Assembly (NCBI RefSeq): GCF_900187385.1
Contig: NZ_FYEY01000001.1
Coordinates: forward strand, 3,100,001-3,164,000
DNA from: Streptomyces sp. 2114.4
Lineage (GTDB): Bacteria; Actinomycetota; Actinomycetes; Streptomycetales; Streptomycetaceae
Direction: 5' to 3'
Length of the DNA stretch: 64,000 nt
In this document: positions 44,109 through 51,391 of the stretch, piece after piece
Numbering within the stretch: position 1 is the stretch's first letter
How the letters are laid out: each line of letters starts with the position of its first letter
Made by a program: the position numbers and the translations under genes
The notes under the pieces: generated by a model
The model's input: only the letters and a program-made list of their open reading frames with translations
Databases searched by the model: none
Told to the model about the DNA's origin: nothing

Positions 44109-47108
44109 CTACAGCAGCCCGTCCCACATCTGCTCCAGCAGCACCGACCACCAGGTCTCCGGCGAACCCAGCGCCGGCGGGTCCAGGGCGACCAGCTGCG
44201 CCTGGAAGTCGACGGTCCAGCGGCCCGCCTGCTCGGGCGTCAGCCCGTACCGCAGCCGCCACATCCGCCCCAGCATCGCCAGAGCGCGCACGAACTCCGG
44301 CAGACCGGAGTTCACGAACTGCGGCGTCGCGGGCGCACCGCCAAGGCCGGCCTCCATCGGCACCGCCACGATGTGCGCGGTCCCGTACTGCACACACAGC
44401 TGACGGCCGAAGTCATTGCCCATCACCAGATACGACCCGGCATCCGAGGCGGGCTGCACCATCCGCTCCGCCGCCAGCTCCGCCAGCGTCGGCACCGGAC
44501 GGCCCGGCTGCGCCTGCGCCCAGAAGAACGGCCCGAAGTCGACCGGCAGCCCGGACCACACCAGCGTCTGCGCCACCACCTCGGGCACGCCGTGCCGGGA
44601 GACCGCCCGCTGATCGAAACGGAAGATCCCCTGCGGCCCGAACGCCTGCTCCAGCTCCTGTCCGATCGCCTGCGGCGGCACCGGGGGCACCGGCTGCACC
44701 TGCGACGGATGCGGCAACGGCACCCGCACCGGCGCCGGCCGCGCCGGACCGTCCGCGACCTGGTGCAACTCGCCCTGATGCTCGACGAGATGCCGTACGC
44801 CCTGCTGGCGCGAGGCATGGTCCCTGCCGTAGGCGGCGGTGTGGCTGATCCGCACCTGCGGCCAGGTTTCCCGGATCATCCGGGCGCAGTAGCCACCCGG
44901 CAGATCGCAGCACTCCAGCTCCGTGTGCAGCTCCAGCACCTGCTGCGGGGGAACGTTCATCCCGCGCAGCTCGTGCAGCAGCTGCCACTCCGGATGCGGC
45001 GTGCCGGGCGCCGAGCGGCGCACGATCTTCTGCTCGGAGCCGTCCGGCGCGCGATAGCTCAGTACGGCCATATAGCCCGGTCCCACGGTCGGCTGACCGC
45101 TGGGCGCCTGCGGATAGCCGTACGCGCCACTGCCGCCGGGGCCCTGCTGGGCTCCGGGCGGTCCCTGCGGGGGCGCGGGCCGGCCGGGCGGCGCCTGGGG
45201 CGGGGCGACGGGGCCGGCCGGCGGCGGCATACCGGGGCCACCGGTACCGCCACCGGGCCCGTGGGCGCCCGCCCCGCCGGCACCCGCGAAACCGGCCTGC
45301 AACGACGCACCGTCGGCGAGCATCGTCGCCGCGGCATGCACCCCACCGCCACCGGCGCCACCCGCGGCGGGTGGTGCGGAGGGCGGCGGCGGAGGCGGGC
45401 CGTCCGGGCTGCCGGAGCCCCGGCCGCCCGCGGACGCGGTGGGCCTGCCGGGCGGGCCGGGAGGCTTGGGCGCACCGGGCGGGCCGGGAGGCGCGGGCGG
45501 CGGCACACCGGGGCCACCGGTTCCGCCGCCCGGCCCGTGGGCACCCGGACCGCCGGCACCCGCGAGACCGGCCTGCAGCGACGCACCGTCGGCGAGCATC
45601 GTCGCCGCGGCATGCACCCCACCGCCACCGGTACCACCCGCGGCGGGGGATCCCGTGCCGCCGGAAGGGGAAGCGGAACCGGAAGCGCCGGCCCCGTCGG
45701 GGCCACCAGTCGCACCCGTCCCGCCCGGCCCGTCCACCGCACTGAGATCCAGCTCCGCCGCATCCAGCTGCGAGACCATCTGCGTCGGTACGTAGCCACC
45801 GGCCGGGGCGCCGGACGCACCGGGACCGGGCGCCGCGGGCCCGCCGGACGGGCGCGCCCCGGCGTCGCCCGTAGCGGCGGGATGGGACACGCCGGGAGGC
45901 GGCGGCGGACCGGCGGCGGCGTTACCGGGCAGGGACGCACCATCGGCCAGCATCGTCGCCGCGGCATGCACCCCGGCGTCCCCGCCGCGCACGGGCGGCG
46001 CGGGCGGCGCGGGCGGCGTCCCGGGACCGGGCGCAGCGGCACCCGGCGGCGGCGGTACGTCGACGACCGGCGGGCCGGACGGCGGCGGCAGATCCGGCAG
46101 CCCCGCGGCGGCGGGCGGCGCGGCAGGCATCGGCGGCGGCAGGGGGACGCCTTCCGGCCCGCCGGCCGGGCGCGTCCGACCGGCCGCGGGACCGGCCCCG
46201 GGGCCTGCCCCGGGACCCGCACCGGGCCCGGCAATGGGCCCGGCCTGGTCCGGCAGGTCCAGCGCGGGCGCCACCTGCGTACGCGGCAACTGACTGCCGC
46301 CGTGCAGCAGTTCGGTCTTCGCCTCCGGCCGGGCACGGGGCACCTGCGGGGCGTCGTCCTCCTCGTCGAAACCGGCCAGCGGCGGCGCGAAGACCGTCGC
46401 GGGCAGCCCCACCGAGCGGTCCTCGCCCCCCGCGCCGGCGGTCGTGTCCGCCCCGGCCCACGGCGTCGGCGCCCCCGGCGCCTCCTCACCCGCGGGGGCG
46501 GCCGCGCCCTCGGCGCCGTTGACGTTCACGCCCGCCCAGGCGTCCGAAGCCGACGGCGCGGCAGCGGACGCGGGCGCGGCATCGGACGCGGGCGCGGGCG
46601 CGGGCGACGGAGAAGCCTCGGGGGAAACCGCCGGGGAAGCCGCCGGCGCCGCACCCGCAGCACCCGCGGCGCCCGCACCCCCGGCACCCGTACTCCCGGC
46701 ACCCGTACCCCCGGCCCCCCGCCGGCCCGGCCCGCCGATCGTGTCCGCCGCCTCCTGCAGCCACTCCGGCGGCGTCAGCAGAAACGACGTGGCCTCCAGG
46801 TCGATCCGCTGCGGCGGCGCCTCGGCCGCGCCGTACCCGCCGTCCGCGGGGGCGCCGTACGCCTCCTCGTAACGCCGGATCACCTCACCCACCGGCAGCC
46901 CCGGCCACAGCGTCGTCTCCCCACTGTCCCGCGCGATCACCATCCGGGCCCGTCCGCCATCCGTCGACGGACCACCCTCCCGGTCCTCGGCCCAGGCCAC
47001 GAAGCCCAGATCGAACTCCCGCACCCGCACCTCACGATGCATCGGCGCCGGGACCTCACCGTTCACCCACAGCTCCGCGCGCTCCTGCGCCTGCGCGAAC
47101 GTCACCAC
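44109..47108 (-). CDS. Large SUKH-4 protein with Pro-rich middle and deaminase-like domain (999 aa)
   Basis: The N-terminus (residues 1-120, MVTFAQAQERAELWVNGEVP, EFDLGFVAWAEDREGG) resembles an immunity-type domain. Residues about 130-675 are Pro/Gly/Ala-rich and disordered, with three VHAAATMLADGASL repeats. Around 680-760 lies a domain with HPEW near 704 and ELECCDLPGGYCARM near 732-742, similar to the His-x-Glu and Cys...Cys zinc motifs of nucleic-acid deaminases. The C-terminal 200 residues (PGGI-type QTLVWSGLPVDFGPFFWAQ, LVMGNDFGRQLCVQ) match SUKH-4 immunity proteins. No signal peptide. It starts 5 nt after the WHH/SMI1 gene stop, so the two are coupled. Confidence 0.75.
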   Translation of the reverse strand: MVTFAQAQERAELWVNGEVPAPMHREVRVREFDLGFVAWAEDREGGPSTDGGRARMVIARDSGETTLWPGLPVGEVIRRYEEAYGAPADGGYGAAEAPPQRIDLEATSFLLTPPEWLQEAADTIGGPGRRGAGGTGAGSTGAGGAGAAGAAGAAPAASPAVSPEASPSPAPAPASDAAPASAAAPSASDAWAGVNVNGAEGAAAPAGEEAPGAPTPWAGADTTAGAGGEDRSVGLPATVFAPPLAGFDEEDDAPQVPRARPEAKTELLHGGSQLPRTQVAPALDLPDQAGPIAGPGAGPGAGPGAGPAAGRTRPAGGPEGVPLPPPMPAAPPAAAGLPDLPPPSGPPVVDVPPPPGAAAPGPGTPPAPPAPPVRGGDAGVHAAATMLADGASLPGNAAAGPPPPPGVSHPAATGDAGARPSGGPAAPGPGASGAPAGGYVPTQMVSQLDAAELDLSAVDGPGGTGATGGPDGAGASGSASPSGGTGSPAAGGTGGGGVHAAATMLADGASLQAGLAGAGGPGAHGPGGGTGGPGVPPPAPPGPPGAPKPPGPPGRPTASAGGRGSGSPDGPPPPPPSAPPAAGGAGGGGVHAAATMLADGASLQAGFAGAGGAGAHGPGGGTGGPGMPPPAGPVAPPQAPPGRPAPPQGPPGAQQGPGGSGAYGYPQAPSGQPTVGPGYMAVLSYRAPDGSEQKIVRRSAPGTPHPEWQLLHELRGMNVPPQQVLELHTELECCDLPGGYCARMIRETWPQVRISHTAAYGRDHASRQQGVRHLVEHQGELHQVADGPARPAPVRVPLPHPSQVQPVPPVPPQAIGQELEQAFGPQGIFRFDQRAVSRHGVPEVVAQTLVWSGLPVDFGPFFWAQAQPGRPVPTLAELAAERMVQPASDAGSYLVMGNDFGRQLCVQYGTAHIVAVPMEAGLGGAPATPQFVNSGLPEFVRALAMLGRMWRLRYGLTPEQAGRWTVDFQAQLVALDPPALGSPETWWSVLLEQMWDGLL
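45268..45647 (-). repeat. Near-identical ~105-bp coding repeats in the SUKH-4 gene
   Basis: Two segments, about 45268-45372 and 45541-45647, encode nearly the same residues (VHAAATMLADGASLQAG plus the following Gly/Pro stretch). They differ by only a few bases. A third, shorter copy is at about 45940-45980. They suggest recent duplication within the low-complexity region. Confidence 0.75.
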
Positions 47109-47113
47109 CGTGC

Positions 47114-48121
47114 TCAGCTCCCCACCGCAACCGCGTACGCAAAACCGCCGTCGACCATCAGGTTCGCCACGGTGTCCAGCTCCGGCGGATTGCCCACCAG
47201 CCGCTGCAGAAAGTCATCGAAATCCGCGCCGCAGGGCAACAGCAGCCGCTCCACCCGCTCCTGCACCGTCCAGCCGTCCTGATCCCGCGCATCGTCGTAC
47301 GGGCAGAACCACACCGAACCCAGCGCCTCGCCGCGCACCTTCACCGCGATCACACCACCCTGGACGAACGCCACGCCCAGGTAGTCCTTGGTGAAGTGGT
47401 CCCGCAGGCACTTGTTCACATAGAGCAGGTCGTTGACCGCCGCGTCATCGCGCACCGTGAAGAACGGCTGGTCGACCAGCAGCCCCAACTCCGCGTCCAG
47501 CGCCGCGCCCACCGGAGCGCAGCCGCCCGCCGCCTTCAGGAACGAGCGGTAGGCACCCGGCAGCCGATAGCCCAACGCCTCCTCGGCCTGCGCCACCTGC
47601 TCCTCACCCACCGACAGATCACGGTGCGGCAGCCCGAAATGCGCCGGCCGGGTCTCCTGCAGCGGCCGGGTACCACGCCGGTCGTGCGCCACCGCGGCCG
47701 TCGCCAGCCCGCCGTGATGACGCAACAGCGCCTTCACCTCGACCGGGATCAGCTCCATCCGCCGGGTACCGGCCACGTGATGCCAGGTCCAGCCGTGCGG
47801 CGTCGCCACGGCCGGCACATCTATCCACAGCTCGTGCCCCTGCGCGTGCAGGGCCGCGTTCGCCGACACATAGTCCGTCAGCCGCAGCTCATCGACGCCG
47901 AACCCCTCCGGCGGCTCGGCGATCTCCGCCGCGGCGCGGGCGTACGGCGAGAACTCCGGGAAACCGCGGGCGTCCATCCGCACCCCGGCGGGGTACCGCG
48001 TGGCGCGGACCGGGTCCGGAAAATGCACGACCTGTCCGGCATAGGCCGCATTCGGTGGGGCGGTACCTCCCACCACCTGGGGGCCGGGGTGTGCCCCCAG
48101 CCCTTGCCGACCTGTCGTCAT
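47114..48121 (-). CDS. WHH-type nuclease / SMI1-KNR4 (SUKH) fusion (335 aa)
   Basis: Residues about 30-140 carry the HNH/ENDO-VII superfamily WHH pattern of polymorphic toxins: RGFPEFSPYA at 52-61, WTWHHVAGTRRMELIP with W113, H114 and H115, and RHHGG at 134-138. From about residue 165 a SMI1/KNR4 (SUKH) domain follows (EEALGYRLPGAYRSFLKAAGG, RDHFTKDYLGVAFVQGG). So a candidate nuclease is joined to its immunity-type fold in one chain. There is no signal peptide. AGGGGG precedes ATG 48121. Downstream the SUKH-4 gene starts 5 nt after the stop. The toxin call is by motif only; activity is unproven. Confidence 0.75.
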   Translation of the reverse strand: MTTGRQGLGAHPGPQVVGGTAPPNAAYAGQVVHFPDPVRATRYPAGVRMDARGFPEFSPYARAAAEIAEPPEGFGVDELRLTDYVSANAALHAQGHELWIDVPAVATPHGWTWHHVAGTRRMELIPVEVKALLRHHGGLATAAVAHDRRGTRPLQETRPAHFGLPHRDLSVGEEQVAQAEEALGYRLPGAYRSFLKAAGGCAPVGAALDAELGLLVDQPFFTVRDDAAVNDLLYVNKCLRDHFTKDYLGVAFVQGGVIAVKVRGEALGSVWFCPYDDARDQDGWTVQERVERLLLPCGADFDDFLQRLVGNPPELDTVANLMVDGGFAYAVAVGS

Positions 48122-48442
48122 CGCGGTTGCCCCCTGGCTGAAGCTGGCTTTGGGGCACAGCCTATGCCGTACCGCAACACCCGCCCCCGCCCGCCTGCCC
48201 CCACACGTCAGCCCCGCGACACACCGGCGTCACCCACCGGCACACCACCCCCGAGCCCCCCGCGCACCACCCCGCCCACCAGCCCGGTTCCGCCGCGCCC
48301 GACGCCCCGTCAGCTCACCGTGACATCGCCGACAGGCCGCCCGACTACCGCAACACCCAGCACATTTGGCAGGCTGACCCTCCCCCACCTTTGGCGGGGA
48401 GACCCCCAGCACCACGGGGATTCGGGGAGGGAAAGCACCACC
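48122..48442. other. Divergent promoter region of the toxin/immunity island
   Basis: About 320 bp between the two arms of the island. The 13-mer TACCGCAACACCC occurs at 48170-48182 and again at 48346-48358 in the same orientation, one copy near each gene start. No gene is seen. Confidence 0.45.
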
Positions 48443-48982
48443 ATGAGCACCACCGCACGCCACCACAACTCAGCCGCAGGCGATCCCCGCACCGCCGCCG
48501 GCGACCCACGCATCGGCTGGAGCGGCATCACCGACGACCATCGCGCGCCCGCCCTCCACCACCGCCGCGACGGCATCCTCCCCACCATCGGCGCCGCCCT
48601 GTCCGTACGCGGACAAACCCTCACCTGCACCGCGAGCAAGGCCGAACAGCCCCCCGCGCTGCACCCGCTGGTCCAGGACTTCCTCGACGCCCTCGCCACC
48701 GCACAGCGCGAACGTTTCACCGGGCGCTGCCCCGAAGCCGTCCTGCTCTCCCGTCACCTCACCGCCGTCGAGGGCAACCGCGGCAAACGCGCCTCCCGCA
48801 AACCCCTCACCAATGGCGAAGCCCGCCGCTCCCTGAAACACTCCAAGATCACCGCACGCCACATCCGCGAGGACGGCGACCCCCAGCACGGCAGCTACGC
48901 CCCGCCCTGTCGCTCCTGCGACGCACTCCTCGCCCACTTCGGCGTCATGCCCATCAGCGGCACCGCGCCCACAGGAAGCTGA
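48443..48982 (+). CDS. YwqJ-related putative deaminase (179 aa)
   Basis: Carries the zinc-deaminase signature in YwqJ arrangement: RCPEAVLLSRHL (C96-P97-E98, the C-x-E motif) and APPCRSCDALLAHFGV (P155, C156, C159). YwqJ-type domains are found in polymorphic toxins and are predicted to deaminate nucleic acids or nucleotides. The first 45 residues are hydrophilic and may be disordered. GGAGGG lies 11 nt upstream of ATG 48443. The gene for a SUKH-3 protein follows after 8 nt, which is the classical toxin-immunity order. No export signal is visible. Confidence 0.82.
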   Translation: MSTTARHHNSAAGDPRTAAGDPRIGWSGITDDHRAPALHHRRDGILPTIGAALSVRGQTLTCTASKAEQPPALHPLVQDFLDALATAQRERFTGRCPEAVLLSRHLTAVEGNRGKRASRKPLTNGEARRSLKHSKITARHIREDGDPQHGSYAPPCRSCDALLAHFGVMPISGTAPTGS

Positions 48983-48990
48983 CCGCCACC

Positions 48991-49545
48991 ATGCCGCCCA
49001 CCACCCCCGGCCCCCGCACCCCGGCCCACGACCGCGCCGACTCGACCCGCTTCCCCGCCGCCGTCGACGTCGCCCTCCAGGAAGCCGGCTGGCAACCCGG
49101 CCGCTGGGACATACAGCAGGCCGAACACTGGGCCGACACCCTCCGCGCCCACGTCTCCCCCGCCGGCCACCGCCACACCGTCTTCGCCGCCGCCGTCGAG
49201 GCCTGGGCCGAATTCGGCGACCTGCGCATCGCCGGCCCCGGCCCCGGGCGCCACATCGCCCCCACCCCGTTCGCCATCAACCCCCTGCACGGGCTCCACC
49301 TCGCCCGCACCCTCGGCGACCTCGGCCGCGCACTGGAGACCGACGTGGCCCCCCTCGGCCGCGAAGAACTCACCACCAACGGCACCACCTACGGCCAGGC
49401 CACCCTCGCCATCGACGCCGAAGGCCGCGTCTACAGCCTCGACCACACCGGCGACTGGTACCTGGGCCCCGACCTCGACAGCGCGCTCGGCACGCTGGTG
49501 CTGGGGACGAGGCCTAGTCGGCTCGCCTTCACGGCGTACGGCTGA
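48991..49545 (+). CDS. SUKH-3 family immunity-type protein (184 aa)
   Basis: The sequence ADSTRFPAAVDVALQEAGWQ and FGDLRIAGPGPGRHIAPTPF with DVAPLGREELTTNGTTYGQA fits the SUKH-3 immunity fold. SUKH proteins bind and neutralise nuclease or deaminase toxins. It starts 8 nt after the stop of the YwqJ-like deaminase gene and is most likely its partner. A loop-conserved hairpin (49571-49726) ends the unit. Cognate pairing is inferred from order, not shown. Confidence 0.85.
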   Translation: MPPTTPGPRTPAHDRADSTRFPAAVDVALQEAGWQPGRWDIQQAEHWADTLRAHVSPAGHRHTVFAAAVEAWAEFGDLRIAGPGPGRHIAPTPFAINPLHGLHLARTLGDLGRALETDVAPLGREELTTNGTTYGQATLAIDAEGRVYSLDHTGDWYLGPDLDSALGTLVLGTRPSRLAFTAYG

Positions 49546-49570
49546 CGCCGCGGTTTTCCCGGGTTCTTTT

Positions 49571-49726
49571 CCCGCCTCCGGCGGGGGCGGGGCCGGAGGG
49601 GTGGGTGTTCGGACGTAAAGCGAAGCAGTCCGAACACCCACCCCGGAGGCCCCCAACCCGCCCCCCACCACCCAGCCGGGGCCCCACCCCACAACCCACC
49701 CCACCCCGCTCCCGCCGAAGGCGACC
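49571..49726 (+). repeat. Loop-conserved hairpin element, copy C
   Basis: Core at 49598-49644: a perfect 17-bp stem (GGGGTGGGTGTTCGGAC and complement) around the loop GTAAAGCGAAGCA (49615-49627). The 150-bp neighbourhood is close to the reverse complement of copy A at 34780-34925. It occupies the gap between the convergent SUKH-3 and histidine kinase genes. Confidence 0.85.
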
Positions 49727-49729
49727 CGC

Positions 49730-51235
49730 TCAGTCGATGGCCGGCCTTGCGGCCGGGAGCACCGCTGACACCCGGAACCCCCCCGCCTCCGTCGGCCCCG
49801 AGACGAACACGCCGCCCAGCGCCGTCACCCGCTCCCGCATCCCCACCAGGCCGTTGCCGCCGCTCGGCAGCCCCGCATCGGCCGCGCCGCCCTCGCAGGG
49901 CCCGTTCTCCACCTGCACGGCGAGCTCGCCGTCCCGGTGCGCCAGCCGCACCCGCGCCCGCGCGCCCGGCGCATGCTTGTGCACATTCGTGAGCGCCTCC
50001 TGCACCACGCGGTACACGGTCCGCTCCACCCGCGCCGCATACCGGCGCCCGGCCACGGCCGGCGCCCCCTCCCCCGCGGGCCCGTCCTCCGCGGCCGCCT
50101 CCTCGGCAGGCCCGTCCACCGTCAGCTCGACCGCCATCCCGGCCGCCCGGGACTGGCCCACCAGATCCGCCAGCTCCGTCAGACACGGCCCCTCGGCATC
50201 CGCGTCCCCCGCCCCGGACACCGGCGACGCCGCCGCCCCGGGGCCGGAGCCATCGGCCACCGCGGACGACGCCGACGCCCCGTCCGCGGACGGCTCGGAC
50301 ACCCGCGCCTGCCCCGTCGCCTTCGCCCCCGCCTGCGAGGCCACCGCCGCCAGCCGCTCCGGCGCGCCCGAGGCCGCAGCGCCACGCCCCGCCGACCCCT
50401 CGGCCGTACGCAACACCCCCAGCATCTCCCGCAGCTCCGTAAGCGCCTGGCGCCCCATGTCGCCCACCAGCCCCGCGTTCTTCGAGGCCTTCTCCGGATC
50501 CTTGAGCGCCACCGCCTGGAGCGCGGCCGCATGCACCACCATCAGACTCACCCGGTGCGCGACCACGTCGTGCATCTCGCGCGCGATCCGGGTCCGCTCC
50601 TCGTTACGGGCCCACTCGGCCCGCTCCTCGGCCCGGTCCGCCAGCAACGACAGCTCCCGCTCCAGACCGTCCGCCCGCTCCCGCAAGCTCTCCACCAGCC
50701 GCCGCCGGGCCGCGATGTACAGCCCCCACAGCACCGGCGGCGCCGTCAGCACCAGCCCCACCGCCAGCGCTATCAACGGCACGAACCACATCGGCGGATG
50801 GAAGTCCTGCTGCGCCGCGACGTCCTCCCGCAGGCTGAGGAACGTCGTCATCAACGTCCCCGCCACGGTCATGCCCGCCAACAGGGCCGTAATCCTGCGC
50901 GGCACATCCGACGCGGCCAGCGTGTACAGCCCCACCACGCTCAGCAGCCCGCCCATCTCCGCGGGCATCACCGCGATCGAGACCAGCACCACCACCACGG
51001 GCCACCGCCGGCGCACCAGCAGCACCGGCCCGGCCAGCAGGCCGAGCACGACCCCCAGCAGCACGGGCACCTGCGCCTCGTGCGCGGCACCGATCCCCTC
51101 CGCCACACACTCCACTGCCGAAGCCGCCGCCAGGAACACATCCAGCGCCGCACTCCGCCACCGGGCCCACCACCACGGCCCCTCCACCGGCGCACCCCGC
51201 GCGCCCACACCTTCACTTGCCCCCGTCGCGGTCAT
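49730..51235 (-). CDS. NarL-type sensor histidine kinase, orphan (501 aa)
   Basis: Residues about 30-170 hold four to five hydrophobic helices. The HisKA_3 phosphoacceptor helix is EERTRIAREMHDVVAHRVS with His222. An Ala/Gly/Ser/Asp-rich segment of about 90 residues separates it from the ATPase domain (VVQEALTNVHKHAPGARARV, GNGLVGMRERVTALGG). No response-regulator gene is adjacent, although such kinases usually sit beside one. Start ATG 51235. Divergent from the HTH/LAGLIDADG-like gene, with spaced TTACC motifs between them. Confidence 0.9.
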   Translation of the reverse strand: MTATGASEGVGARGAPVEGPWWWARWRSAALDVFLAAASAVECVAEGIGAAHEAQVPVLLGVVLGLLAGPVLLVRRRWPVVVVLVSIAVMPAEMGGLLSVVGLYTLAASDVPRRITALLAGMTVAGTLMTTFLSLREDVAAQQDFHPPMWFVPLIALAVGLVLTAPPVLWGLYIAARRRLVESLRERADGLERELSLLADRAEERAEWARNEERTRIAREMHDVVAHRVSLMVVHAAALQAVALKDPEKASKNAGLVGDMGRQALTELREMLGVLRTAEGSAGRGAAASGAPERLAAVASQAGAKATGQARVSEPSADGASASSAVADGSGPGAAASPVSGAGDADAEGPCLTELADLVGQSRAAGMAVELTVDGPAEEAAAEDGPAGEGAPAVAGRRYAARVERTVYRVVQEALTNVHKHAPGARARVRLAHRDGELAVQVENGPCEGGAADAGLPSGGNGLVGMRERVTALGGVFVSGPTEAGGFRVSAVLPAARPAID

Positions 51236-51277
51236 ACCGCCCAGCCTACGGGCGCCGGCCCCCGGTCCCCCGCCCCG

Positions 51278-51326
51278 TTACCGGTCATAGACCAGGCCCA
51301 TTACCAGCCCTTACCGCTGGTTATCG
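51278..51326. promoter_or_regulatory. Phased TTACC motifs between divergent genes
   Basis: TTACC occurs at 51278, 51301 and 51311, then TTATC at 51321. The last three are exactly 10 bp apart, so on one helix face. This may be a binding array for a response regulator; the factor is unknown. Confidence 0.3.
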
Positions 51327-51391
51327 CTCGAACTGTTGAATCGCCCATATTTTCGCCCCTTCCGCATACCTGGCCGCGGCACCCTGTTCCC

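Noticed and set aside
44373..47282. Long plus-strand frame opposite the SUKH-4 gene, about 970 codons
   Set aside because: Arg-rich with repeats mirroring the Pro-rich region; no known motif, while the minus frame ends in a SUKH-4 domain.
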